A DNA stretch of 64,000 bases from Nocardioides bruguierae. GTDB taxonomy: Bacteria; Actinomycetota; Actinomycetes; Propionibacteriales; Nocardioidaceae. The notes beneath the pieces were generated by a model. That model saw nothing but the letters and a program-made list of their open reading frames with translations, had not been told where the DNA came from and made no database searches. The position numbers were made by a program, and so were the translations under genes. Location of the stretch: the NCBI RefSeq assembly GCF_023656415.1, contig NZ_JAMOIL010000002.1, forward strand, positions 124,001 to 188,000. The letters run 5' to 3'. Positions 1-8,064 of this stretch are shown in pieces (within the stretch, counting starts at the first letter, position 1; each line of letters opens with the position of its first letter).

Positions 1-511
1 TCCAGGTGGTCAGCCGCTCCGGCAGCGCCATGAGCCGCAGGGTGTGCCCGGTGGGGGCGGTGTCGACCACCACGGCGTCGTGGGTGCGCAGCCCGCTGGT
101 GACGACGTCGGCGAGCCGCTCGAGCACCGCGGCCTCGTGGGTGCCCGGTGCGTGCCTGGCCTGCTCGAGGTGCCGGTCGGCCGGCCCGTGCATCCGCTCG
201 GGCAGCAGGCGACGCAGCCTGCCGCGCACGGCCGCGAGGTGCGCGTCGACGGTGGCGGCCGGGTCGATCTCCACCGCGTCCACGTGCCCGGCGCCACAGT
301 CGGCCACCCGGCGGGGCTCGTCACCGAGCTCCGCGCCCCAGGCGTGGCCGAGGTTGTGGGCGGGGTCGGTGGAGACCAGCAGCACGCGGGCTCCGGCGCG
401 GGCCCGGGCGAGCGCGGACGCGCAGGCCAGCGAGGTCTTGCCGACACCGCCCTTGCCCACGACGAGCAGCACGGCCGGGGAGGACGCGGCGGGCCGGCGT
501 GCCCCGGCCAT
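1..511 (-). CDS. ArsA-family ATPase, N-terminal 170 codons (cut by window edge)
   Basis: Cytosolic P-loop ATPase of the ArsA/GET3 type. The visible N-terminus has a deviant Walker A, GKGGVGKTS, at residues 19-27, then STDPAHNLGHAWG (switch I region) and, near residue 155, DTAPTGHTLRL, the signature that separates ArsA/GET3 from MinD and ParA. The C-terminal half lies outside the window. Its ATG shares one base with the stop of the cory-CC-star gene (TGATG), so the two are translationally coupled and form an operon with cstA. No arsenite permease gene is in view, so an arsenic role is not supported. Actinobacterial genomes carry several ArsA-like ATPases of unknown role, and this looks like one. 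The family call is firm and the function unknown. Confidence 0.85.
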   Translation of the reverse strand, partial: MAGARRPAASSPAVLLVVGKGGVGKTSLACASALARARAGARVLLVSTDPAHNLGHAWGAELGDEPRRVADCGAGHVDAVEIDPAATVDAHLAAVRGRLRRLLPERMHGPADRHLEQARHAPGTHEAAVLERLADVVTSGLRTHDAVVVDTAPTGHTLRLMALPERLTTW

Positions 512-789
512 CAGCAGCACCCCACGTGGTCGAGCGGTGAGGCCTCCATGCCCATCCGCCGGTGCCAGGCGTGGAGCTCCGGCAGGGTCGCTGGCAGCAC
601 CTCGGCGGAGTAGTAGGCGGCCGGGTCGGGCACGCCGAGGGCCTCCGCGAGCACCACGAGGAGGAACAGGTCGTCCTCCTCGCGGCGCGCGCGGCGCATC
701 GTGGTGCGGTACGGCCCCGCGTAGAACTCCTCCAGCCCGGCCCGGACGGCGGCCCAGCGCTCGCGCAGGCGGGCGGCCGGGCCGGTCAC
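511..789 (-). CDS. Small cory-CC-star-like protein, 92 aa
   Basis: A 92-residue soluble protein that ends in the rare sequence GCC-stop, with an FYAGPYRTTMRRAR motif near residue 22 and a second conserved-looking block, LHAWHRRMGMEASP, before the terminal cysteines. These features fit the actinobacterial cory-CC-star family as I remember it; the role is unknown. The paired C-terminal cysteines suggest metal binding or redox use, which is inference. The GTG start overlaps the cstA stop (GTGA) and the TGA stop overlaps the ATG of the ArsA-like ATPase, so it sits tightly between the two. E. coli cstA is followed by another small Cys-containing protein (YbdD); this one may play a similar partner role. 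Confidence 0.75.
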   Translation of the reverse strand: MTGPAARLRERWAAVRAGLEEFYAGPYRTTMRRARREEDDLFLLVVLAEALGVPDPAAYYSAEVLPATLPELHAWHRRMGMEASPLDHVGCC

Positions 790-2486
790 GAGCCGACGTC
801 CTCCAGGGCGCGGCGGTCGTCCTCGTCCGTCTCGACCGGACGACGGCGGGCGTCCCGCATCGCCAGCACGGCCTCGAGGCCGACCCAGACCGCCGCGAGG
901 ATGATCACCACGTCGATGCCCAGCAGCAGCCAGTCCCCCGAGTCCCGGAGCGTGCCCAGCTGGAGGATCGCGGCCCAGAACGCCATCACGAAGACGAACG
1001 CGAGCGGCACGAGGGCGGGCAGCGGGTTGCGGCCCTTGCGCATCAGCATGACCGCGACGATCGCCAGCGTCAGCGAGGCCAGCAGCTGGTTGGTGGTGCC
1101 GAACAGCGGCCAGATCCGCATGCCGCCGTCCCCGCCCGCGCCGGCGCTGAAGGTGAGGCCGACGGCGATGACGAGCACGATGCCGGTGGCCAGGTACTTG
1201 CCCACGCGCAGGCCGAGCACCTCGCCGATCTCCTGCACCACGAACCGCTGGAGGCGGACGCCGGTGTCCATCGTCGTGGCCGCGAAGAGGACGGCCATGG
1301 TGGCCAGGATCGTGGCCGAGAGCGAGGCAGGGATGCCGAGGCCGGCGTTGATGATGCTGCCGCCGCCCTGCACGAACGCGGCCACCCCGCCCTCGTTGAA
1401 CGCGGTGTAGACGGCCTGCCAGTCCGCGAGCGTGGCGTAGCCGGCCGTGGCCGCGATGATCGCGCCGAGCGCGAGCAGGCCCTCGCCCACCGCGCCGAAG
1501 TAGCCGACGAACCGGGCGTCGTCCTCGCCGTCCAGCTGCTTGGAGCTGGTGCCGGAGGAGACCATGCCGTGGAACCCGGAGATGGCGCCGCAGGCGATGG
1601 TGACGAACAGCAGCGGCAGCAGGCCCGGCGTGCCGGCAGGCACCTGGTCGTTCACGGCCGGCGCCACGACGTCGGGGGCGCTGAGCAGGGTGGCGCCGTA
1701 GAGGATCGCCAGGCCGACGAACAGCTGCACGCCGTTGATGTAGTCGCGCGGCTGGAGCAGCACCCACACCGGCAGCAGCGAGGCGATGCCGGCGTAGACG
1801 AACAGCGTGAGGATCCAGAAGGTGGCCGGCGACATGCCGAGGACCGGGTCCGGCAGGGTGATCGGGTAGGCGTCGCCGAGCAGGATGAGGCCGTACAGGG
1901 CGGCCACGCCGAGCACGGTGGTGAGCAGCAGGCTCACGCCCCAGCGGTAGATCATCTGGCCGACCACGAGGGCCACCACGATCGCACCCCACGCGGGGAT
2001 CACCGCGGACGGTGTGGAGAGCAGCAGGTTCTTGATCACCACGGCGAACGCCGCGACGACCATGAGCAGCAGCAGGTAGATCACGACCAGGAACAGGTTG
2101 CGGCCCCGCGCGCCGATGTAGCGGCCCGAGAGCATGCCCATGGAGCGGCCGCGGTTGCGGACCGAGGCCCACAGGGCGCCCAGGTCGTGCATGCCGGCGA
2201 AGAAGACGGTGCCGAGCGTGACCCAGAGGAACGCCGGCAGCCAGCCCCAGATGACCGCGACCGCCGGGCCGACGATGGGCGCCGCGCCGGCGACCGACGT
2301 GAAGTGGTGGCCCCACAGCACGTACTTGTTGGTCGGCACGAAGTCCACGCCGTCGCGCAGCTCGTGCGCCGGGGTGGTGAACTCCGGGTCGAGCCGGTAG
2401 ACGCGCCCCGCGAGGAAGCGCGAGTAGAGCAGGTAGCCGCCCGCCAGCATGGCGAGCCCCACGATCAACAACCACAACGACGACAT
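786..2486 (-). CDS. cstA: Carbon starvation protein CstA, 566 aa
   Basis: Polytopic inner-membrane transporter of the CstA/BtsT family. E. coli members take up pyruvate and have been linked to peptide uptake during carbon limitation. The protein starts with a membrane anchor (MSSLWLLIVGLAMLAGGYL) and then shows the family block TNKYVLWGHHFTSVAGAAPI at residues 52-71, followed by many hydrophobic segments. At 566 residues it is shorter than E. coli CstA (about 700), as is usual for the shorter family members. The ATG at 2486 is the only good start. It is the first gene of a three-gene minus-strand operon with the cory-CC-star and ArsA-like genes. Transport substrate here is inferred, not shown. 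Confidence 0.92.
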   Translation of the reverse strand: MSSLWLLIVGLAMLAGGYLLYSRFLAGRVYRLDPEFTTPAHELRDGVDFVPTNKYVLWGHHFTSVAGAAPIVGPAVAVIWGWLPAFLWVTLGTVFFAGMHDLGALWASVRNRGRSMGMLSGRYIGARGRNLFLVVIYLLLLMVVAAFAVVIKNLLLSTPSAVIPAWGAIVVALVVGQMIYRWGVSLLLTTVLGVAALYGLILLGDAYPITLPDPVLGMSPATFWILTLFVYAGIASLLPVWVLLQPRDYINGVQLFVGLAILYGATLLSAPDVVAPAVNDQVPAGTPGLLPLLFVTIACGAISGFHGMVSSGTSSKQLDGEDDARFVGYFGAVGEGLLALGAIIAATAGYATLADWQAVYTAFNEGGVAAFVQGGGSIINAGLGIPASLSATILATMAVLFAATTMDTGVRLQRFVVQEIGEVLGLRVGKYLATGIVLVIAVGLTFSAGAGGDGGMRIWPLFGTTNQLLASLTLAIVAVMLMRKGRNPLPALVPLAFVFVMAFWAAILQLGTLRDSGDWLLLGIDVVIILAAVWVGLEAVLAMRDARRRPVETDEDDRRALEDVGS

Positions 2487-2597
2487 CAGGGGCCTCCGAG
2501 CAGACTCCGGGTGGACGAGCAGCGGCCGACGTCCGTCAACCGCGTCCTCACCCTAGCCGCCGTCCTGTGACCCCGGTCACCGCCCCTGGGTGCGTCC

Positions 2598-3848
2598 TCA
2601 GCCGCGGGCGCGTCCACCCGCCAGCCACAGGACGGGCACCAGCGCCAGCGAGAGCAGCCCGGCCGCCAGGGCCAGCACGGCGTAGCCGGCGGCTCCCATC
2701 ACCAAGCCGGAGGCCAGTCCTCCCCCGGCCCCGGACAGCGCCACGAGCACGTCGATGCTGCCCTGTGTCCGCCCCCGGTTGGCGGGGGTGGTGGCGTCGA
2801 CGACGAGGGCGGTGCCGGAGATGAGGCCGAGGTTCCAGCCGAGCCCCAGCAGCACCAGTGCCAGGACGAGGAGGGCGAGCGAGTCGCCCGGCGCGAGTGC
2901 GGCGACGAGCCCGGCGGCGAGCAGCACCAGCCCGGCCCCCGCGGCCACGGGCGTGCGGCCCACCCGGTCGACCAGGCTCCCCGTCACCAGCGACGGCAGG
3001 TACATGGCGGCGATGTGCAGCCCGATGACGAGCCCGACCTGCCCGAGGTCGTGGTGGTGGGCGCGCATGTGCACCGGGGTCATCGTCATCACCGCGACCA
3101 TCGCCATCTGGGTCACGACCATGATCGTGGCGCCCACCCAGGCCCCGCGACCGGGCCGCTCGGCGTCGTCCACCGGCACGGCGTCCGCCCCGGGAGCGGC
3201 GACCTCGAGGCTACGGGCCAGCAGGAGCGGGTCCGGGCGCAGCAGCGCGACGAGGACGAGGCCCGCCGCCGCGTACGCGACGCCACCGAGCAGGAACGGC
3301 CCGGCCAGCGACGGCAGGCCGAGCGCCACCGCGAGCCGGCCCAGCGGCTCGACGAGGTTCGGCCCCGCGACGGCGCCGACGGTGGTGGCGACGAGCGCGA
3401 CGCTGATCGCCCGCCCGCGGGACGTCGGCGTGGCCAGGTCGGTGCCCGCGTACCGGGCCTGGAGGTTGGTGGCGGTGCCCGAGCCGTAGACCACCAGCGC
3501 GACCAGCAGCAGCGGGACCCACCCAGTGGCCGCGGCCGCCACCACCCCGGTGGCGCCGAGGCTGCCGAGGCCGAAGCCGAGCCCGAGGCCCACGCGCCGC
3601 CCGGCGCGCTGGCTGACCCGGCCCACGCCGTAGGCCGCGCCGGCACTGCCCAGCGTGAACAGTGCCGTCGGGATGCCGGCCAGGTTCTCGCTGCCGAGCA
3701 TCTCCTGCGCCAGCAGCGCGCCCACGGTGACGCCGGCCGCGAGCCCGGCGCCGCCGAGCACCTGCCCGGCCACGACCACGCGCAGCGTCCGGCGCTGCAC
3801 CTGCGCGCGCAGCTCCTCGTCGGCCTGCGCTCCGAGATCAGTCGTCAC
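2598..3848 (-). CDS. MFS transporter, 416 aa
   Basis: Major facilitator superfamily permease with about 12 hydrophobic segments. It has the typical loop 2-3 pattern YGVGRVSQRAGRRVGLG near residue 75 (a GxxxDRxGRR-like motif) and a second copy, GSLVDRVGRTPV, in the C-terminal half. The N-terminus (about 25 residues, charged) is cytosolic. The GTG start overlaps the stop of the upstream GyrI-like gene by four bases (GTGA), so the two are coupled. Drug or metabolite export is the usual role for such a pair, with the GyrI-like protein as a small-molecule binder, but the substrate cannot be read from sequence. Confidence 0.85.
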   Translation of the reverse strand: MTTDLGAQADEELRAQVQRRTLRVVVAGQVLGGAGLAAGVTVGALLAQEMLGSENLAGIPTALFTLGSAGAAYGVGRVSQRAGRRVGLGLGFGLGSLGATGVVAAAATGWVPLLLVALVVYGSGTATNLQARYAGTDLATPTSRGRAISVALVATTVGAVAGPNLVEPLGRLAVALGLPSLAGPFLLGGVAYAAAGLVLVALLRPDPLLLARSLEVAAPGADAVPVDDAERPGRGAWVGATIMVVTQMAMVAVMTMTPVHMRAHHHDLGQVGLVIGLHIAAMYLPSLVTGSLVDRVGRTPVAAGAGLVLLAAGLVAALAPGDSLALLVLALVLLGLGWNLGLISGTALVVDATTPANRGRTQGSIDVLVALSGAGGGLASGLVMGAAGYAVLALAAGLLSLALVPVLWLAGGRARG

Positions 3849-4558
3849 GAGCCGATCCTCGGGGAGGGATGCTCCGCCTGACCAGTCGCCGCGCGGACGG
3901 GCTGGCGGAGCACCGTGCGCAGCCGCTCCGGCGCCGTGCGCCGCGGGTCACCCAGGTAGACCTCGTGGTGCGGGCCGTTCCAGGTCAGCCCGGCCTCGGG
4001 CATCACCTCGTCGTGGAGCAGTGCCAGCGTCGGTCCCTCCTCGTCGTAGGGCCCGACGTGCAGGGTCTGGAGGCAGCGTCCCTCGTCCAGGGTGAGCACC
4101 CGGACGTCCCCGGTGGGCACATCGGGCCTGCGGGTCGCGGCCGTCGTGCGAGCACGGTCGAGGGCGGCGTCCACGTCGGTGTCGGTGACCGCCGTGCCGA
4201 CGAGCGCCGGACCGATCAGCGCCGGCCCCATCAGCGCCGGGTCGGGCAGGGCGATCAGCATCGTCCAGTCCCACTCGTCCTTGCGGCGCCCGGTGAAGGC
4301 CGTGGGGTCGGCGCTGGTCCACAGGCCTTCGAGCGGCGCGACGACCGCGTCGATCCCGGTCGCCTCGCGCAGCCCGAGCTTGGTGGCGTAGGCCAGCGTG
4401 TAGAGCGCCCCGACGGCCACCGCGTACACGGGGGCGGTGTTGGGGTCGCCGTGGCCGTCGACGGCCAGGTACCGCAGCGGCGGCACGTCCACCTCCGCCC
4501 AGTGACCGGCGCGAGGGCGGTAGAGGTCGGCGCGGATGCTCTTCGGATCGACCTTCAC
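3845..4558 (-). CDS. GyrI-like domain protein, 237 aa
   Basis: A stand-alone GyrI-like (SOUL/BmrR effector-binding fold) protein. It opens with KSIRADLYRPRAGHW and contains the block PPLRYLAVDGHGDPN, typical of the long actinobacterial GyrI-like proteins, and later LHVGPYDEEGPTLALLHD, which matches the HxGPYxxxxxT ligand-binding signature of the family. There is no DNA-binding domain, so it is probably a small-molecule binding or hydrolysing protein rather than a regulator. It lies between two MFS genes, 9 bp after the first and overlapping the second by 4 bp. That arrangement suggests it senses or sequesters a compound the permeases export (inference). Confidence 0.85.
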   Translation of the reverse strand: MKVDPKSIRADLYRPRAGHWAEVDVPPLRYLAVDGHGDPNTAPVYAVAVGALYTLAYATKLGLREATGIDAVVAPLEGLWTSADPTAFTGRRKDEWDWTMLIALPDPALMGPALIGPALVGTAVTDTDVDAALDRARTTAATRRPDVPTGDVRVLTLDEGRCLQTLHVGPYDEEGPTLALLHDEVMPEAGLTWNGPHHEVYLGDPRRTAPERLRTVLRQPVRAATGQAEHPSPRIGS

Positions 4559-4567
4559 GGGTCGATC

Positions 4568-5887
4568 TCAGCGCACGGCGGCGCCGCCCGTCACGCCTAC
4601 GGTGCCCACGTTCCCGGTGGCGGAGGGAGCCGGCAGGACCACGGCCTCCGAGAGCGCGCCGCGCCAGCGCAGCAGCACGCCGGAGGCCAGCGCCGTCGCG
4701 ACGGCGACCCCCGAGGCGATCACCAGGATGCCCGCGGCCGCCCCGGCCGCGGTGACCAGCGGCGAGCTGAGCGCGATCGTCAGGCCCGCGGTGCCGTAGC
4801 CCAGGATGTTGAAGACGGCCAGGACGCCGGTGAGCCGCGTGAGGTCGCAGGTGCGCCGCGCGGTCGTCAGCGCGACCGACTGGCTCAGGCCCTGGGCCGC
4901 ACCGGCACCGACCGCCGCGACGAACAGGGGCACGACCTGGTCGGTCAACACTCCCACCAGCAGCAGGACCGCGCCGCCGAAGCCGCAGCCCAGCGCCGTC
5001 CACGCCTGCGCCAGGGTCGGTGCCCCCGCCAGCACCAGCTGGCCGGTGAAGGCCCCGGCGAAGACGATGAACACGAGCAGGCCGGCGACGGTCGCACTGT
5101 CGTCTCCGAGCAGGTCGCGCAGGTAGGCCGAGCCGATCGACTGGAACACCGCAGCGGCCACGCCGCACGAGATCATCACCGCGACGCCCATGAGCAGCGC
5201 GGTGCGGCGCAGGTGCTCGGGCACCATCGGCGGCCCGGCGGGCGCGGGCTCCTCCTCCACGTCAGCGGGCCCAGTCGACCCAGCGGACTCGTGGGAGGGG
5301 GACGCTGCCGGCGCCGGGGCGGCGGCGAGGCGGCGTCCGACCCACGCCCGCTCGCCCAGCAGCAGGGCGAGCACCGCGACCAGGCCGACCGCCTCGACGG
5401 CGAACACCAGCCGCGTCGGGGCCGGCGCGTGGTCGGCCAGCAGGCCCGCCACGATCGACCCGCAGGCGAACCCGGCCGACAGGATCAGTCCCGCGACCCG
5501 TGGCGCCCGGGGGACGCCCCGCGCCTCGAGCCGCCCGGTCATCGCCGAGGCACCGCAGGAGAGCACCAGCCCGACCGAGAGGCCGCAGACCAGCCGGGCC
5601 ACGCCCAGCAGCCACGGCCCGGACGCCACCAGGAACCCCGCTGAGGAGAGGAGTCCCAGGGTGCAGGCCAGGGGCAGCAGACGCTCGGCGTCGACCCGGC
5701 GGCCCAGCGCCCGCACGGTCAGCAGCGCCGCGAGGACGCCGCCGGGGTACACGGCGAAGAGCAGGTTGATGACGCCCTCGTCGAAGCCCATCTCCGCCTG
5801 CCACAGCGGGTAGACGGGGCTGGCCATGTTGGACAGCAGCAGGGTCACGAAGCAGGCGAGGACGACGGGCACCGGCACAGCCTGCAC
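4568..5887 (-). CDS. MFS transporter, 439 aa
   Basis: A second major facilitator permease, with about 12 predicted membrane spans. The N-terminal span (VVLACFVTLLLSNMASPVYP) is followed by LYxxWQxxxGF-like sequence and a loop 2-3 basic motif (LTVRALGRRVDAERLLP). A hydrophilic central loop of about 50 residues, rich in Ala and Pro, separates the two halves. A GTG start at 5887 gives the longest frame; the ribosome site is weak and another GTG four codons in is possible. First gene of the MFS / GyrI-like / MFS operon. It is not closely similar to the other MFS by eye, so this is not a recent duplication. Confidence 0.82.
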   Translation of the reverse strand: MQAVPVPVVLACFVTLLLSNMASPVYPLWQAEMGFDEGVINLLFAVYPGGVLAALLTVRALGRRVDAERLLPLACTLGLLSSAGFLVASGPWLLGVARLVCGLSVGLVLSCGASAMTGRLEARGVPRAPRVAGLILSAGFACGSIVAGLLADHAPAPTRLVFAVEAVGLVAVLALLLGERAWVGRRLAAAPAPAASPSHESAGSTGPADVEEEPAPAGPPMVPEHLRRTALLMGVAVMISCGVAAAVFQSIGSAYLRDLLGDDSATVAGLLVFIVFAGAFTGQLVLAGAPTLAQAWTALGCGFGGAVLLLVGVLTDQVVPLFVAAVGAGAAQGLSQSVALTTARRTCDLTRLTGVLAVFNILGYGTAGLTIALSSPLVTAAGAAAGILVIASGVAVATALASGVLLRWRGALSEAVVLPAPSATGNVGTVGVTGGAAVR

Positions 5888-6097
5888 GAGTCGTGTTTCG
5901 GGCTCGGTCCGCCGGCGACGTCCGCCCCGCCGCCGACGCCGGACGGGCGCGGAGGCGGGGCGGGCCGGGTGCGCGCGGCGCGGCGCGATCAGCGCCCAGC
6001 CAGGCCTCGGCGCAGGTCAGAGGGGCGAGGACACCCTGGACGAGCAGCGCAAACGAGAGTTCACCCCGACGCCGCCCCGGCCCGGGACCCGAGCGGT
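5888..6097. other. Intergenic, no gene seen
   Basis: About 210 bp between the start of the MFS operon and the 3' end of the broken monooxygenase gene. It must hold the MFS operon promoter on the minus strand, but I see no convincing -35/-10 pair. GC-rich with no hairpin of note. Confidence 0.4.
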
Positions 6098-7396
6098 TCA
6101 GAACTCCCGCAGCGTCCCCCGCAACGTCGGCTGCGCGTACTCGCTGCGCACCACGCCCCGCCGCTGGAGGGCGGGCACCAGGCCGTCGACGACCTCGTCG
6201 AGGTAGTGCCGCGTCGGGGTCAGCGAGGTCAGCAGGAACCCGTCCCCGCCGATCTCCTGCATCATCCAGGCCATCTTCTCGGCGACGTGCTCGGGCGTGC
6301 CGACCAGCTCCGCCTCGTCCGCACCCGCCCACGCGCCGACGGCCAGCTCACGCAGCGGACGGCGCTAGCTCACCATGTCGTGGAGCTGGCCCTGGTGGCC
6401 GTTGGTGGTGAGGTCCTCGGGCAGTGGCTCGTCGAGGTCGAACTGCGAGAAGTCGGTGGTCGTGACGCTGGCGAGGCTGGAGAGGCCGAAGTCGATGAAC
6501 CGGTCCCGCTCCTCGACGGCCAGGCGCGCCTTCTCCCGGGCGATGGTGTCGGACTCCCCCAGGATCGGCTCGACCAGGAACATCACCTTGATGTCGTCGG
6601 GGTCGCGCCCCTGGTCGGCCGCGTGCGCCCGGATGCTCTCGCGCAGGCGCTTCATGTCGGCAATGCTCGAGCCGGTGGCGATGATCGTGTCGGCGTGCTT
6701 GGCCGAGAACCGCTGCCCGCGCGGGGAGACGCCGGCCTGCACCAGCACCGGGTGGCCCTGCGGCCCCGGGATCGTGTTGAGCGGCCCCCGCGTGCGGTAG
6801 TGCGGACCGTCGTGCTCGGGCACGCTGACCTGCGAGGCGTCGACGTAGACCCCGGACTCGCGGTCCATCACGACGGCGTCCTCGCCCCAGGAGTCCCACA
6901 GCGCCCGAACCGCGGCGATGAAGTCGTCGGCCATGTCGTAGCGGTCGTCGTGGCGGGCCTGGCCGTCGTGGCCGAAGTTCTGCGCCGCGCGGTCGTTGGA
7001 GCCGGTGACGACGTTCCACCCGATCCGGCCGTGGGTGGTGTGGTCGAGCGTCTGCATCAGGCGCGCGAGGCGGAACGGCTCGACCTCGGAGGTCGCCACC
7101 GTGGCGATGACGCCGAGGTGCTGCGTGGCCGCGCCCACCAGGGTCGCGAGCACGGTCGGGTCGTGCTTGGGCGCGCGCTGGCCCCACTTGAGGTAGACGT
7201 CCATCGAGCCGCCGTAGACGTCGGGGACGTAGTTGCTGTCCTCGATCATCAGGTAGTCGAATCGGCCGCGCTCGAGCGTGCGGGCGAGGTCGACGTAGAA
7301 GCCGCCGTCGAGCCAGGCGGTGTCGGAGGTGCCGGACCACTCCCGGTTCCACGACGGCACACGGAAGCCGTCGAGGAACCAGCCGAGGTGAAACAT
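6098..7396 (-). pseudogene. FMN-dependent monooxygenase (NtaA/SnaA/DszA family), split by an in-frame amber codon
   Basis: A bacterial-luciferase-like, two-component flavin monooxygenase of the NtaA/SnaA/SoxA group, which uses FMNH2 from a partner reductase. The first 343 codons (ATG at 7396, with AAGGAG 7 bases upstream) run from FHLGWFLDGFRVPSWNREWSG through GPLNTIPGPQGHPVLVQAG to GHQGQLHDMVS. A TAG then falls at 6365-6367. The very same frame continues for 88 more codons, RRPLRELAVGAWAG to LVGTPEHVAEKM and MMQEIGGDGFLL, which is the usual C-terminus of the family, and stops at 6098. The joined length of 432 is normal for the family. One base change (CAG or TGG to TAG) explains the break. 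It may be a pseudogene, a sequence error or a readthrough case. No reductase gene is adjacent. Confidence 0.88.
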
Positions 7397-7539
7397 GGAT
7401 GTGCTCCTTGCGAGGTGGGGACGCCGGGACCGTCCGGCCCGGTGCCCGCACCCTCGCCGCCGCACGTTGCGGGCGAGGTCGGCTGCGGTGAGCGGCGCTT
7501 TGCGCGGCTCCTCGTGCCCTCCCCGCGCGGCGCGAGCGG

Positions 7540-7995
7540 CTAATCCGCCGCAGGCACCAGCCGCACCCGGGGCACCGCGTCCAGCAGCACCACCCTCGCC
7601 ACGTACCCGGGTAGGGGGACGTCGGCCTCCCGGCCGAGGCCCGCGGGCACCGTGCCCGGGCCGCGCCGCAGGCCCTCCCCCGTCGCCTTGAGGACGGCCT
7701 CGAGCCGCACCCAGTCGGGCAGTGCACCGATGCCGGGCAGGTCGGGCGCGGCCGCGTCGTCGGGCTCGGCGTCGACGCCCACCGCCCGGCCGTCCTCGGC
7801 GGTGGCCAGCAGCGCGAGGCCCGGCGCGTAGGCCAGGGAGCAGAGCCGGCCGTCGGGGTGCCGCGGGCGGCCGTGGTCGCTCGACCCGCAGTGCGCGCAC
7901 AGGCGGAGCAGCCCCGGCCAGGCCTCCGCTGCTGCCGCTCGCATCGCGGCGCGTGGGGTGCCGGGGAGCGTCAGGGCGCGGACCTCGACGGTCAT
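7540..7995 (-). CDS. 4'-phosphopantetheinyl transferase-like protein, 151 aa
   Basis: A short Sfp/AcpT-type enzyme that would move 4'-phosphopantetheine from CoA to a carrier-protein serine. The two family motifs are visible: GVDAEPDD (usual GxDxE, metal-binding acidic residues) and WVRLEAVLKATGEGL (usual WxxKEAxxKxxGxGL). The Lys of the KEA triad is Leu here, which is unusual, but the second Lys is kept. I chose the ATG at 7995. A longer frame reaches 8055, but its N-terminus (MVEEG twice) is encoded by a repeat-like stretch shared with another place in the window, and begins 9 bp after the M1 gene. It follows the peptide synthetase and M1 genes on the same strand, so its likely target is the carrier domain of that synthetase. 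Confidence 0.78.
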   Translation of the reverse strand: MTVEVRALTLPGTPRAAMRAAAAEAWPGLLRLCAHCGSSDHGRPRHPDGRLCSLAYAPGLALLATAEDGRAVGVDAEPDDAAAPDLPGIGALPDWVRLEAVLKATGEGLRRGPGTVPAGLGREADVPLPGYVARVVLLDAVPRVRLVPAAD

Positions 7996-8056
7996 CGGCC
8001 TCGGTCTCGCGACAGGACTTCGTCCTTCCTCGACCATCGGCCCCTCCTCGACCACC
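7996..8056. repeat. Degenerate repeat remnant between the M1 and PPTase genes
   Basis: On the minus strand this stretch reads GGTGGTCGAGG, then the near copy GATGGTCGAGG 18 bases on, and ends near TGTCGCGAGACCG. The 12-base CCGGTGGTCGAG is also found inside the palindromic repeat at 15069-15153. This looks like half of the same dispersed element and argues that the PPTase start is at 7995. Confidence 0.4.
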
Positions 8057-8064
8057 GGCCTAGC

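Noticed and set aside
6..2570. An 854-codon plus-strand frame opposite cstA
   Set aside because: Low-complexity Arg/His/Glu-rich product; the minus strand encodes CstA and its partners convincingly.
7996..8055. Longer PPTase start with the MVEEG repeat
   Set aside because: The added residues are encoded by a repeat remnant related to that at 15069; a ribosome-site-like GAGGAGG there kept it as an alternative only.
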